From contig JAEWYE010000015.1 of assembly GCA_023458755.1 (NCBI GenBank), positions 1 through 64,000 of the forward strand: a DNA stretch of 64,000 bases. The letters are read 5' to 3'. The translations under genes were made by a program, and so were the position numbers. This document shows positions 1 through 7,922 of the stretch, piece by piece. The stretch is from Bacillota bacterium (lineage in GTDB: Bacteria; Bacillota; Clostridia; Oscillospirales; Acutalibacteraceae). The notes under the pieces are model-generated. The model did no database searches, had not been told where the DNA came from, and saw only the letters and a list, made by a program, of their open reading frames with translations. Position 1 is the first letter of the stretch; each line of letters opens with the position of its first letter.

Positions 1-1
1 T

Positions 2-94
2 TACAACGTTGCTATCTCTCACGCTGCCAAGAAACTGGTGCGCCTCATTTACGCCTTAGAGAAATCCGGAGAGCCTTACCGTCTGGTAGCGTAA
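2..94 (+). mobile_element. IS110-family transposase, C-terminal end (partial)
   Basis: The window opens inside a reading frame whose last 30 residues (ending KSGEPYRLVA, then TAA) look like the conserved C-terminus of IS110/IS116/IS902 transposases, which close with an (A)RKL-hydrophobic-GEPYR-type segment. IS110 enzymes are DEDD-type recombinases that move circular intermediates without obvious terminal inverted repeats. Only the tail is visible, so intactness cannot be judged. The gene converges on feoA; roughly 140 non-coding bases between them probably hold the right end of the element. Assignment rests on a short segment. Confidence 0.6.
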
Positions 95-234
95 TTTTCT
101 CATAATAGCCGATGCGGCGTTCAACCGGACGCCTGCTTTGCTATACCCTTTTTTAACCATCTGCTTTTTTCCACCTTCCTCAATTTCAGGCTTGACTTTT
201 AATAGTTAATCTCCTTGCATTCTTTTTGTATAGC

Positions 235-444
235 TTAAATCATGATTTTGGAGGCCATTTCACGGCTGATCGCCACACGGGATTCCTTGACATTCACAAT
301 TAAATTGCCCCCAATCGTTGAAATAACGGTTACATTTCCTCCAGCAACAAACCCAAGGTTTTCAAGGTGTTTTTTTACTTCCAATTTTCCGCCGACTTTT
401 TTAATCGTGTTTTCTTTCCCAACAGATGCTAGTGTTAACGGCAT
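235..444 (-). CDS. feoA: FeoA-family protein (ferrous iron transport, SH3-like)
   Basis: A 69-residue protein beginning MPLTLASVG, the usual FeoA opening, with the SH3-like beta-barrel pattern (hydrophobic strands, GFVAGG turn, VISTIGGNLIVNV, then a REMASKIMI helix). FeoA is a small cytosolic partner of the GTP-dependent Fe(II) permease FeoB. The start at 444 is chosen over an upstream in-frame ATG at 462 because AAGGGTGG lies just before it and MPL is the family start. No feoB follows: the downstream side runs into an IS110-type transposase tail. Three GTTAGC palindromes upstream suggest metal-responsive control. Confidence 0.82.
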   Translation of the reverse strand: MPLTLASVGKENTIKKVGGKLEVKKHLENLGFVAGGNVTVISTIGGNLIVNVKESRVAISREMASKIMI

Positions 445-474
445 TTTGTTCCACCCTTTCATAATACTAATATA

Positions 475-488
475 TTAGCAATGGCTAA
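475..488. promoter_or_regulatory. Palindrome TTAGC-N4-GCTAA, copy 1 (feoA operator candidate)
   Basis: TTAGC AATG GCTAA lies 31 bases upstream of the chosen feoA start, overlapping the likely promoter. It shares its arms with two further copies upstream. DtxR/IdeR-type iron repressors bind TTAGGTTAGSCTAACCTAA-like palindromes, so control by a DtxR-family metal repressor is inferred. Confidence 0.55.
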
Positions 489-506
489 CCGTAAGATAAA
501 TAATAA

Positions 507-522
507 GTTAGCACTAGCTAAC
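507..522. promoter_or_regulatory. Palindrome GTTAGC-N4-GCTAAC, copy 2
   Basis: GTTAGC ACTA GCTAAC is a perfect 6-bp inverted repeat with the same 4-base spacer as its neighbours. It sits 18 bases beyond copy 1, about two helical turns start to start allowing for flanks, in the feoA upstream region. Confidence 0.55.
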
Positions 523-592
523 GAATAATATGGTACATCATTGTATTCACTGTGTCAACCGATGATTCAAAAAATCAGCAATATGCTGAATA

Positions 593-618
593 AATAGGTT
601 AGCAAAAGCTAACCTATT
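593..618. promoter_or_regulatory. Long palindrome AATAGGTTAGC-N4-GCTAACCTATT, copy 3
   Basis: This is the strongest copy: an 11-bp perfect inverted repeat around AAAA. The inner GGTTAGC/GCTAACC arms closely resemble DtxR-family boxes. It lies about 150 bases upstream of feoA, so it could be a distal operator for feoA or an upstream cooperative site. Confidence 0.6.
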
Positions 619-689
619 AGGCAATTTGTTGGTCTTATAAAAAATCTGAAAGCTCAGCGTTAAAATAACCCGTATGATCTACTGGATTA

Positions 690-733
690 TATAGTCAGTT
701 AATTCGGATGTTTTCTAACGTTAACGGACTATA
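690..733. repeat. Short MITE-like inverted repeat with TATAGTC ends (44 bp)
   Basis: Arms TATAGTCAGTTAA and TTAACGGACTATA form a 13-bp inverted repeat with one mismatch. The same ends and the inner GGATGTTTTCTAA stretch recur (reverse orientation) in a 104-bp copy at 35847-35950. Both copies read TA|TAGTC...GACTA|TA, as expected for TA-target insertions of IS630/Tc1-type elements. This copy looks internally deleted. Confidence 0.6.
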
Positions 734-775
734 GGCAGATCATGCGGGCTTGCACTACGCTTATTAAACCCTTCT

Positions 776-2242
776 CTACTGGTCAGCATCGGGTGAAACA
801 GCGGCTTGCGGCGCTGACTTTAAAATCTTTTTGGATTGATACATTCGGAATGCGGTCAGTGCTGCACCTGCACAGCAGACAACAACCAGGATTAAATACA
901 CGCGGCTCATTCCATAAACAAAGACATCATCTCTGCCCGTTACGTAATCGCTCACCCGGTAGTTCATTTTCTGGCTCATAAAGCTGTAAAGAAGGGTAGT
1001 GGAGAAGATAATGCCGACGCTTAGCCCAAGATTTCGGACAAATGAGTTTACACTTCCGGCAATTCCCAGCTTGTTTTTGGGGCAGGAGGACATAATCAAA
1101 GAATTATTGGCAGGCTGAAATAAAGATTGTCCTACCGCCAAGACGGAAACATACACCGCGCATACGGCAAGCAGAGAATGCTCGTTCATGGTTGATAAGA
1201 ATAAAAATCCGGCAGACATAAAAAGCAATCCCACCAAGGTGATTACTTCTGACCCGATTTTATCGGATAATGTGCCGAACGCCGGGGATAGAACCGCCAT
1301 GACCATCGGGGAAATCATTAAAAAAAGTCCGGCCTGCGAAGGAGTAAATTTGAGCGTATCCTGAAGATAAAACGGCAGGAGAATCACGGAAGATTGAATA
1401 CAAATAAACGAAATCAAGCCGCAGATAAGGCTCAGGGAAAATATTTTATTCTGAAAGATCCGTAATTCAAGCAGGGGCTGCGGATGACGCTTTTCTAATC
1501 GGATAAACAGCGCAATCAAAACGACGGACAGAAGAACACCGGATAAAATATAGGGATTTTCAAATCCAACTTTTTGTGCCTGGATAAGTACCGTAAACAG
1601 CAGTACGGTACCGAAAAACTGCAAAATTGCTCCGGCTTTATCCATTTGCTCGTTGCTTTTTGTTCCTTTCGGCAGATGTTTGAGCCCAAGCAGAAAAACA
1701 AGAATACCAATGGGCACATTGAGCAAGAAGATATAATTCCAGTCGAGTACCGATACAATGAATCCTCCGGCCGGAGGCCCGATCATTGTTCCAAGCGCAA
1801 CCGCGGTGCCCAAAAGACCAAGTGCTTTTCCGCGCCCCTCATTTGGAAACAATTCGGTCACGATACCTTGGTTGTTTGCCATATAGGCGGAAGCTCCAAC
1901 ACCCTGAATAAACCTGCAGGCTATCAGCATAGGGAGGGTATGACAAAGGCCGCACAGAAGGGAAGCTGCCGTAAACACAACGGTTCCGCATTGAAACACT
2001 CTCGATTTTCCAATGATATCGCCAAGCCGTCCAAAGAATAACAGGGTACAGCAAATGATAATCGAATAGCTTGCAATCACCCATTCTATGGAAGACAGCG
2101 TAACATTCATCTTTTTTGACATAACGGGCAGGACGCTGTTTACAATACTTGAATCAAGCGTAGCCATAAAGGACATGGCGATTACGACAAGCAGAGTGAT
2201 TGTTTTTTTGCTGTTGCTGCCGGAAACAGTGGTTTGTTGCAA
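776..2242 (-). CDS. DHA2-family (EmrB/QacA-like) MFS multidrug exporter
   Basis: A 488-residue, very hydrophobic protein of the size and pattern of 14-helix proton-antiport drug exporters. It has MFS motif D1 (LDSSIVNSVLP, about residues 29-39), motif A (GRLGDIIGKSR, about 71-81) and antiporter motif C (a GTAVALGTMIGPPAGG stretch near residue 145). It would act in the cytoplasmic membrane; the substrate is not predictable. The gene is divergent from an AraC-type regulator with about 145 bp between the translation starts, an arrangement that suggests the regulator responds to the exported compound (inference). The start codon is the first ATG, following a hydrophilic leader. Confidence 0.88.
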   Translation of the reverse strand: MQQTTVSGSNSKKTITLLVVIAMSFMATLDSSIVNSVLPVMSKKMNVTLSSIEWVIASYSIIICCTLLFFGRLGDIIGKSRVFQCGTVVFTAASLLCGLCHTLPMLIACRFIQGVGASAYMANNQGIVTELFPNEGRGKALGLLGTAVALGTMIGPPAGGFIVSVLDWNYIFLLNVPIGILVFLLGLKHLPKGTKSNEQMDKAGAILQFFGTVLLFTVLIQAQKVGFENPYILSGVLLSVVLIALFIRLEKRHPQPLLELRIFQNKIFSLSLICGLISFICIQSSVILLPFYLQDTLKFTPSQAGLFLMISPMVMAVLSPAFGTLSDKIGSEVITLVGLLFMSAGFLFLSTMNEHSLLAVCAVYVSVLAVGQSLFQPANNSLIMSSCPKNKLGIAGSVNSFVRNLGLSVGIIFSTTLLYSFMSQKMNYRVSDYVTGRDDVFVYGMSRVYLILVVVCCAGAALTAFRMYQSKKILKSAPQAAVSPDADQ

Positions 2243-2286
2243 GTTTAGGTCAACTTCTTTCCATCGTAACTAGTATTATTTTGAGA

Positions 2287-2315
2287 TTTACAGAATCATT
2301 CTGCTGCTATATAAT
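2287..2315 (+). promoter_or_regulatory. Sigma-A-type promoter for the AraC regulator
   Basis: TTTACA (2287-2292), a 17-base spacer, then a perfect TATAAT (2310-2315). Transcription would begin near 2322, which makes the upstream ATG at 2324 nearly leaderless and favours translation from the ATG at 2387. Confidence 0.6.
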
Positions 2316-2386
2316 AGTAGAAAATGAAGATATTTGCAAGAATTGTGTTGCGAAAGTTTAGCACGATTTTGATATGGGGCGATAAA

Positions 2387-3262
2387 ATGCAAAACAAGTA
2401 TGTCTTTTATCAAAAAGAAATGCCGGATGCTCATTTTTGTGTTGACATTATTCATAACCAACGGTTAAAACTGGGCGAAAGCCTGAATACGCATTGGCAT
2501 GAGCAGCTGCAGTTCTTTTATTTTTGCGGGGGTAAAGCATTGCTGGAATGCGGCAAAAAGCGTTTTATTGTCGCTCAGGGCGATGTCGCCGTCATTAACA
2601 GCAATGAACCGCATTATTTGGAGTGCCTGTCCGATGATCTGGATTTTTATGTGATCCGGATAGATCCGTCGTTTCTTTTCAGCAATCAGGTCGATTTGGT
2701 TCAAACAAAATATATTTCACCGCTTTCCCAGAACCGGATTTCCTTTCAAAATCGGATTGAAAACGATAAACAAATTTCCGATTGTGTGATTCAAATTATT
2801 GAAGAATATGAGTATAAGCAAATTGGTTTTGAACTCGCGGTAAAATCCTCTCTTTACCAGCTGATTGTTCTGCTGCTGCGCGGTTATGTCGCACGTGTGA
2901 TTACCAAGGATGAATTTCAGGCAAAAGTCAACACGCTCAAGCAGTTCGACCGTGTTTTCGAATGGATTGAAGCGAACTATATGAATAAAGTCACCTTGCC
3001 GCAGCTTGCGGAAACAGTCAATATCAGCTCCTGCCATTTTTGCAGACTCTTCAAACAGATCACCGGAAAAACCACAACAGAATATATAAACGGAGTTCGT
3101 CTGGAAAAATCAATTGCTTTTTTAAAACAAAAGGATTTGAATATTACGGAAATTGCGCTGGAATGCGGCTTTGACAGTGTGAATTATTTTAGCCGCCTTT
3201 TTCGCAAATGCTATCATGTTTCACCGGCTAAGTTAAGGGATAGCAGCGGCAGTTATTCCTAG
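2387..3262 (+). CDS. AraC-family transcriptional regulator with cupin sensor domain
   Basis: A 291-residue regulator. Residues about 1-150 form a cupin-like sensor (HWHEQLQFFYF, then GDVAVINSNEPHY). The C-terminal 100 residues carry the two AraC helix-turn-helix units: LPQLAETVNISSCHFCRLFK, and then ITEIALECGFDSVNYFSRLFRK with the family's typical GF-YFSRLF-K sequence. An upstream in-frame ATG at 2324 would add 21 residues, but it sits at the predicted transcription start and lacks a ribosome site; ATGGGGCG precedes 2387. It is divergent from the DHA2 exporter and probably controls it. Ligand unknown. Confidence 0.85.
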   Translation: MQNKYVFYQKEMPDAHFCVDIIHNQRLKLGESLNTHWHEQLQFFYFCGGKALLECGKKRFIVAQGDVAVINSNEPHYLECLSDDLDFYVIRIDPSFLFSNQVDLVQTKYISPLSQNRISFQNRIENDKQISDCVIQIIEEYEYKQIGFELAVKSSLYQLIVLLLRGYVARVITKDEFQAKVNTLKQFDRVFEWIEANYMNKVTLPQLAETVNISSCHFCRLFKQITGKTTTEYINGVRLEKSIAFLKQKDLNITEIALECGFDSVNYFSRLFRKCYHVSPAKLRDSSGSYS

Positions 3263-3292
3263 AAATTGCAAAGTTGTTTGGATATTCATATA

Positions 3293-3350
3293 AAGCAAGC
3301 AGCCGCGTAATCGACATGCACAGGGTGCCGATTGCGCGGTTGCTTGCTGT
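3293..3350. terminator. Long hairpin between convergent genes
   Basis: Arms at 3293-3313 (AAGCAAGCAGCCGCG...) and 3329-3349 (CGATTGCGCGGTTGC...) pair with few mismatches around a short loop. It lies between the converging AraC and MalT-like genes, so a shared terminator is likely, although flanking T-runs are weak. Confidence 0.5.
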
Positions 3351-3360
3351 TAAATGTGAG

Positions 3361-5988
3361 TTAATCTTGTTGGATTAATCCCCTTCTGCGGCCTTCGTCT
3401 ACGGCGAGCATACGTGTGGAAACGCCAAGCTTACCAAAAATATTCAATACGTGGGTTTTCACGGTCGCCTGAGAAATACATAGCTTATCGGCAATTTCAC
3501 GGTTTGTAATGCCCCGCGCAAGTTCACACAGCACTTCCAGTTCACGTGAGGATAAAACTTCCTGTCCGGCTGGTGCTGCTGAGCTTTCATCACAGACAGC
3601 AATGGTGTCACGAACAAATTCTGTTTCTGCCGGGTTTAGTCCGTTTTTAGCAGAGTCCTGTGCGAGCGAGCGCAGCAAAGGCAAAATAGTATGCCGTTCC
3701 AAATAAAAGGGCATAAGAATTCTGTTTTCATACGCATAATAGATTGCTTCACGCAGCAGATTTTTTATCTGACGCTGTTGTTCGGGCTGCTGGGTACATT
3801 GCAATAGCATAAAGATTTTCAGCAGGCCGGCTTCCACCAGCCGCAAACGGTTTTTTTGTGCGCGCGCAAATGCCAGCACATCTTCGGTTTCTTTCAGTGC
3901 TGCCATTGCTTCGCCGCGCCTAAAAATAACGCGGGCGTGCAAAAGCCGCATAAACGGTTGAACCCGGTAGTTTTCAGCAGCTTCCAGCGCGTGCAGCAAT
4001 TTATCGGCCAGTTCCGGTTTTAAAGCCGCTTCACAGTCAAGCTCATAAAGAAGTCTGGTTAAATTTAACACATTAAAATTCGGATATTCCGATAAAAGCC
4101 CATCCACATACGCGGCGCCGGCTTGAACCTCTCCGGTTAAAAACTTCATTTCCGCCACATGGTACGTGATGGTCATATCTACAACATAAACACGGGAACG
4201 CTTTTTTTCGGAAATCCGCTGGGAATGTCGCAGTGCTTCTTCCGCCTTGTCAAGCTCCATGCGGCGCATATAAACTCCGGTGAGGCCGACATAAAAGTTT
4301 ATCCCGATTCCCGAAAGCATAGACGAATCGTTCAGGGTACTCATTGCCTGAATATAACATGCAAGGCTTTCGTTTAAGCGCCCCAATTCCTCATACAACT
4401 GAGCCTTTTCGTCCGTAATGTAAGTTTGAACAAACGAGTTCATTCCGGCACACATTTTTTCAGCCAGGTTAATACAGATTTCTGCTTCTTCATACCGCAT
4501 GCGCTCCAAAAGAGCAGCAGAATTCTGAACAAGAATCATCGATTTAGCCACAGGCGCAAAGCCCAAAGCATCTATTTGCTCGGCGGTCAGCGCATGAAAT
4601 TCAGGCAGAATGGAAGTATCCCGGGTTACATAAATTTCGCCAAACTGTATCACACGAAAAATATCGGTGCCTTCATAACATTCTTTAAACTTATCATAGA
4701 TTGCACGGCAGCGTTCCATACTCAGTTGACCGAGATTGTACATAAAGCATTGAGCCGCCAAATTGGCATCCGCAATCAGCAAGTCAAGCGGAACCCGGTC
4801 AAGGTAGCCCCAAGATTCTGTGCTTCCGTCCATCGTGCGCGCAACACGCATCAGGTTTTCAAAGTCACCCGCATGGTAAAGTTCGCGCAGGGCCTCCTCC
4901 GGGTCACCGTGCTTCTCAAACGCCGCCGCCGATTTTAAAAGAAGTTTTTTCTTTTGTTCTTCGGAAAGGCGGGAAAACTGCTGTGTCAGGTATTCAGACA
5001 GGATGTTGTGATAGCGATAGATACCGCTTTGTTCGTCCACGCAGATAATCATAAGATTCTTTTGGGTGAGCCCTTCCATCATGCCGAAAAAGTCTGTCTG
5101 CGTGAATCCGTCGAACAGTTCTTCACAAATACGAAAATCGAAATAGGAAAGGAAACCCGTGCCGACCAGAAAATTCTGTTCTTCTTGCGTAAGCGATTCA
5201 AAAATTTCACGTGTCAAGTACTCGGCAGCTATTCCTCCGCCCGCACGAAACAGTATACCCGGATTTTTGCCTGTGATTTCTGCGGCAGCGGCAAGCTGCA
5301 AACCGCCTATCCATCCTTCGGCATATGTATTGATCCGGTTCAGCTCATCGTCGTTTCCGGTCAGATTCAGGGTATGCTTTAAAAAATCCATTCCTTCTTC
5401 CAGTGAAAGCAGCATCTGCCGCCCGTCAATGAATAAAAGGCGGCCGGAAACAGCGAGCGCACCCAAATACACGGGCGGCTCTTCGCGTGAAAGCATGAAA
5501 AGATGCAGATTTTCGGGCATTGCGTTGATGAAAAATTCGAGCGTGTGCATAAGTGCCTCGTCTTGAATACAGTGAACATCATCCAGCACCATGTAATAGT
5601 CTTTTTCACTGCACAGACGATTGATGAGCAATATCAGCAGATTCTCTATGTGCGAAGCGTCAATGTTGGAACGCAGTAGGGCAAGAAAATCATCGTCACT
5701 TTCTAAAAATGCTTCGGTTGCCGCCGCAAAATAGTACCAGAATGAGTATACGTTGGAGTTGGAGGTATCCAGTGAAAGCCATCCCACATTTGGCAGAGCG
5801 GTTTCACGAAGGAAAGAGGAGAGCAGGGTGGTTTTTCCGGTCCCGGCTCCGCCGCATACAAAGATGACACCCATGTCCCTACAGGCAGAGAGCTTGTCAA
5901 AAAGAGTTTTGCGCACCACATAGTTGCGGCGCGGCGCGGGTATTTTCAGTTTTGTCGAGAGCAGAAGCATACCATCCGATTGATTCAT
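3361..5988 (-). CDS. MalT-like LuxR-family ATP-dependent transcriptional regulator
   Basis: An 875-residue STAND-type regulator. Walker A is GGAGTGKTT at residues 46-54, Walker B is in the YYMVLDDVH segment near 120, followed by the NB-ARC/winged-helix part, a long alpha-helical TPR-like sensor region (about 330-790) and a C-terminal LuxR helix-turn-helix (SSRELEVLCELARGITNREI, then ATVKTHVLNIFGKL). This matches the MalT family, where inducer and ATP drive oligomerisation and activation. ATG at 5988 is preferred over 6000 because GGAG sits 6-7 bases before it. The gene lies just downstream of, and in the same direction as, an ABC-2 exporter operon, so that operon is a plausible target, though not shown by sequence. 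Confidence 0.85.
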   Translation of the reverse strand: MNQSDGMLLLSTKLKIPAPRRNYVVRKTLFDKLSACRDMGVIFVCGGAGTGKTTLLSSFLRETALPNVGWLSLDTSNSNVYSFWYYFAAATEAFLESDDDFLALLRSNIDASHIENLLILLINRLCSEKDYYMVLDDVHCIQDEALMHTLEFFINAMPENLHLFMLSREEPPVYLGALAVSGRLLFIDGRQMLLSLEEGMDFLKHTLNLTGNDDELNRINTYAEGWIGGLQLAAAAEITGKNPGILFRAGGGIAAEYLTREIFESLTQEEQNFLVGTGFLSYFDFRICEELFDGFTQTDFFGMMEGLTQKNLMIICVDEQSGIYRYHNILSEYLTQQFSRLSEEQKKKLLLKSAAAFEKHGDPEEALRELYHAGDFENLMRVARTMDGSTESWGYLDRVPLDLLIADANLAAQCFMYNLGQLSMERCRAIYDKFKECYEGTDIFRVIQFGEIYVTRDTSILPEFHALTAEQIDALGFAPVAKSMILVQNSAALLERMRYEEAEICINLAEKMCAGMNSFVQTYITDEKAQLYEELGRLNESLACYIQAMSTLNDSSMLSGIGINFYVGLTGVYMRRMELDKAEEALRHSQRISEKKRSRVYVVDMTITYHVAEMKFLTGEVQAGAAYVDGLLSEYPNFNVLNLTRLLYELDCEAALKPELADKLLHALEAAENYRVQPFMRLLHARVIFRRGEAMAALKETEDVLAFARAQKNRLRLVEAGLLKIFMLLQCTQQPEQQRQIKNLLREAIYYAYENRILMPFYLERHTILPLLRSLAQDSAKNGLNPAETEFVRDTIAVCDESSAAPAGQEVLSSRELEVLCELARGITNREIADKLCISQATVKTHVLNIFGKLGVSTRMLAVDEGRRRGLIQQD

Positions 5989-6134
5989 AACAGGCTCCAT
6001 TCGCGGCTTTTACTAATTTGCTGTTCAAACAGTATTCTTGTATGTTCTTGAATTTCAGCCGGAAGAATTTTCATAGTTTTATTTTACATTTGACCGTGTG
6101 TTTTTTCAAGGAAAATATCGCTTTTGCGGATGGC

Positions 6135-6169
6135 TAAAAATGAACAGGGAGTGGATAATTCCCTCCCTG
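6135..6169 (-). terminator. Terminator of the ABC-2 exporter operon
   Basis: On the minus strand CAGGGAG and CTCCCTG pair, followed closely by a T-rich run (TTCATTTTTAG). It lies just past the stop codon of the last permease gene. Confidence 0.5.
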
Positions 6170-6191
6170 CGAAAAACTGCATATTGTCCTT

Positions 6192-7172
6192 TTAGGCTTT
6201 TTTTACATACATGCGGCGAAGTACCGTACAGGAAATTGTGAACAGGATACCTGCAAATACAAGAACGTACACGATTTGCAAAACATGCTGTCCCGCGATC
6301 CCGTTTTGCAGATTCTGTGCAAAATCCATGATTTCTTTTTGCGGAAGCAGCTTTATAATCGTATCAAGTGCCGCGTTGTTTTTGCTGAAGGAGTAAAAGC
6401 TTCCGGCTAAGACGGTGGTGAGCACAAGAATAGAGTTACCCAGCATATTGGCGTTGTCCGGCTTTTTGATGAAGGTGTGCAGGAGCAGGGCGAGGGATAT
6501 TCCAAACAAACCGATGATCGCCATCAGCCCAGCGTATTGAAGAAGGGAGAAACCAATGCTCCAGCCGCACCATTTTAAAATTGCCAGCATGAGGAAAGCG
6601 GGCAGCAAAAATGACATGCAATAGACACAGTGTGCGGCAAGATACCATCCAAATGAAGCAGGCGAGGCCGCGATACGGTGGAGCTGCCCCTGCTCTTTGT
6701 CGTCGGCAAAAGCAAACAGGTTCGAAAAGGCCAGCATCAACAAAAACATCATCATAAATCCGATAATATTCACGCCCGCTCCTCGTTCTGTTTTGCTGTC
6801 GCCGATTTTTGCGTCCGGATTTTTCAGAAGCAGAGCAATCATATTTTTAAAATCATTGGTGTGGAGTGTTTCAATCCCATAATTGCCATTTGCGTTCACG
6901 GTAACCACCGCGTCGTATTTCTGCTTTACAAGGTCGGAATGAGGGGGCTGCTCGGACAAAAGGGTTATATCAAGCAGCTTTGAGGTTTTCGGCAGAACCG
7001 CAGTGCTGCTTTTGGTGACAATTGCCACATGTCCTTTTATTTGCTGCAGGCCGGTGACATAAACAGCGAGCAGAATAGTGGAAAGTGTAACGACGGTAAT
7101 CAAAATGGTTGCCCCCAAGCGCGGTACGGTGCGCAGGTAGTTGTTTTTTAGTACACTGAGAAAGGTTCTCAT
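6192..7172 (-). CDS. ABC-2 type transporter permease (second subunit)
   Basis: A 326-residue membrane protein with one N-terminal helix, a roughly 100-residue extracellular domain (TKSSTAVLPKTSKLLDITLL onward), then five hydrophobic segments, the layout of ABC-2/YhgE-type exporter permeases. The DDKEQGQLHRIAASP coupling-helix stretch before helix 3 resembles the conserved (E)RE-G-l-r-l region of ABC-2 permeases. Its start overlaps the end of the upstream permease gene by 4 bp, so the two are translationally coupled and presumably form a heterodimer with the ATPase encoded first in the operon. Substrate (drug, lipid or peptide) is not predictable. Confidence 0.82.
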   Translation of the reverse strand: MRTFLSVLKNNYLRTVPRLGATILITVVTLSTILLAVYVTGLQQIKGHVAIVTKSSTAVLPKTSKLLDITLLSEQPPHSDLVKQKYDAVVTVNANGNYGIETLHTNDFKNMIALLLKNPDAKIGDSKTERGAGVNIIGFMMMFLLMLAFSNLFAFADDKEQGQLHRIAASPASFGWYLAAHCVYCMSFLLPAFLMLAILKWCGWSIGFSLLQYAGLMAIIGLFGISLALLLHTFIKKPDNANMLGNSILVLTTVLAGSFYSFSKNNAALDTIIKLLPQKEIMDFAQNLQNGIAGQHVLQIVYVLVFAGILFTISCTVLRRMYVKKA

Positions 7173-7909
7173 AAATAATCCTCCGTTCTGAAAAAAAGAT
7201 GGCAGCCCAGTACAAGCAAGATGGATAAAAGAGTTGCACTAATAAATACAGGCCAGAAATAAGCCAGGCTGTTGTCGCAAGCAATGGCAAAAAATGCGTC
7301 GTTCAGCCATTTGACGGGCGATAGGCGCGAAGCAAACGCAATTGCGCTGCCCATGCCGTCCAGTGAAAAGAATGTGCCGCCCAAAAAGCAGAGTATACTG
7401 ATGACATTGCTTAGCAGCATACTGGTTGTTTCTTCACACTTGAAAATGCAGCAAAAAAAGATACCGAGCGCTGCGGCAGCAAATTCAATCGGTGCCATCA
7501 GCAGAATAAAGAAAATAGGGCTGCTTCCAAGCGTAACATGGAGTATTGGGCAAAGAATCAGCATAAGCAGCAGGTGAAGACTGTAGTCAAAAAGAAAGGA
7601 GGACAAAATTTTTGAAAAGTAAATGGGAAAACTGCCAGCCGGTGAGTAGATAATGCGCAGGTTTGGCCGTTTAATATCTCGTTCCATAAAGCAGTTGGAG
7701 GCGGTCATTGCACCGTTGAGCATACCGTAAATTAAAAACGAAACTGCGTAATATTCGTAAGCATCTTTTATATCGGCATAATTCCCGCCGCAAAGAAATC
7801 CCATAATGAGAATCAGCAGCGCCGCAAACACGGTATTATAGCCGAGCAGCACTGGGTTCTTGAAAAGATTGATCATATCCATTTTAAAAATGGCAAGAAA
7901 GCGTCTCAT
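7169..7909 (-). CDS. ABC-2 type transporter permease (first subunit)
   Basis: A 246-residue protein with six predicted membrane helices and no large extracellular domain. The FMERDIKRPNLRIIYSPAG stretch after helix 2 is the cytoplasmic coupling region typical of ABC-2 permeases. It lies 13 bp downstream of the ATPase gene and overlaps the next permease by 4 bp, giving an ATPase-permease-permease export operon. Confidence 0.82.
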   Translation of the reverse strand: MRRFLAIFKMDMINLFKNPVLLGYNTVFAALLILIMGFLCGGNYADIKDAYEYYAVSFLIYGMLNGAMTASNCFMERDIKRPNLRIIYSPAGSFPIYFSKILSSFLFDYSLHLLLMLILCPILHVTLGSSPIFFILLMAPIEFAAAALGIFFCCIFKCEETTSMLLSNVISILCFLGGTFFSLDGMGSAIAFASRLSPVKWLNDAFFAIACDNSLAYFWPVFISATLLSILLVLGCHLFFRTEDYL

Positions 7910-7922
7910 ATCCGGTCACCCC

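Larger units (their letters stand above)
445..775. other. Intergenic region with operators and a small inverted repeat
   Basis: This 331-base stretch separates the feoA start from the 3' end of the drug exporter gene. It holds three TTAGC-N4-GCTAA palindromes nearest feoA and, at 690-733, a short TATAGTC-ended inverted repeat. Short open frames here show no coding character, and I see no further gene. Confidence 0.6.
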
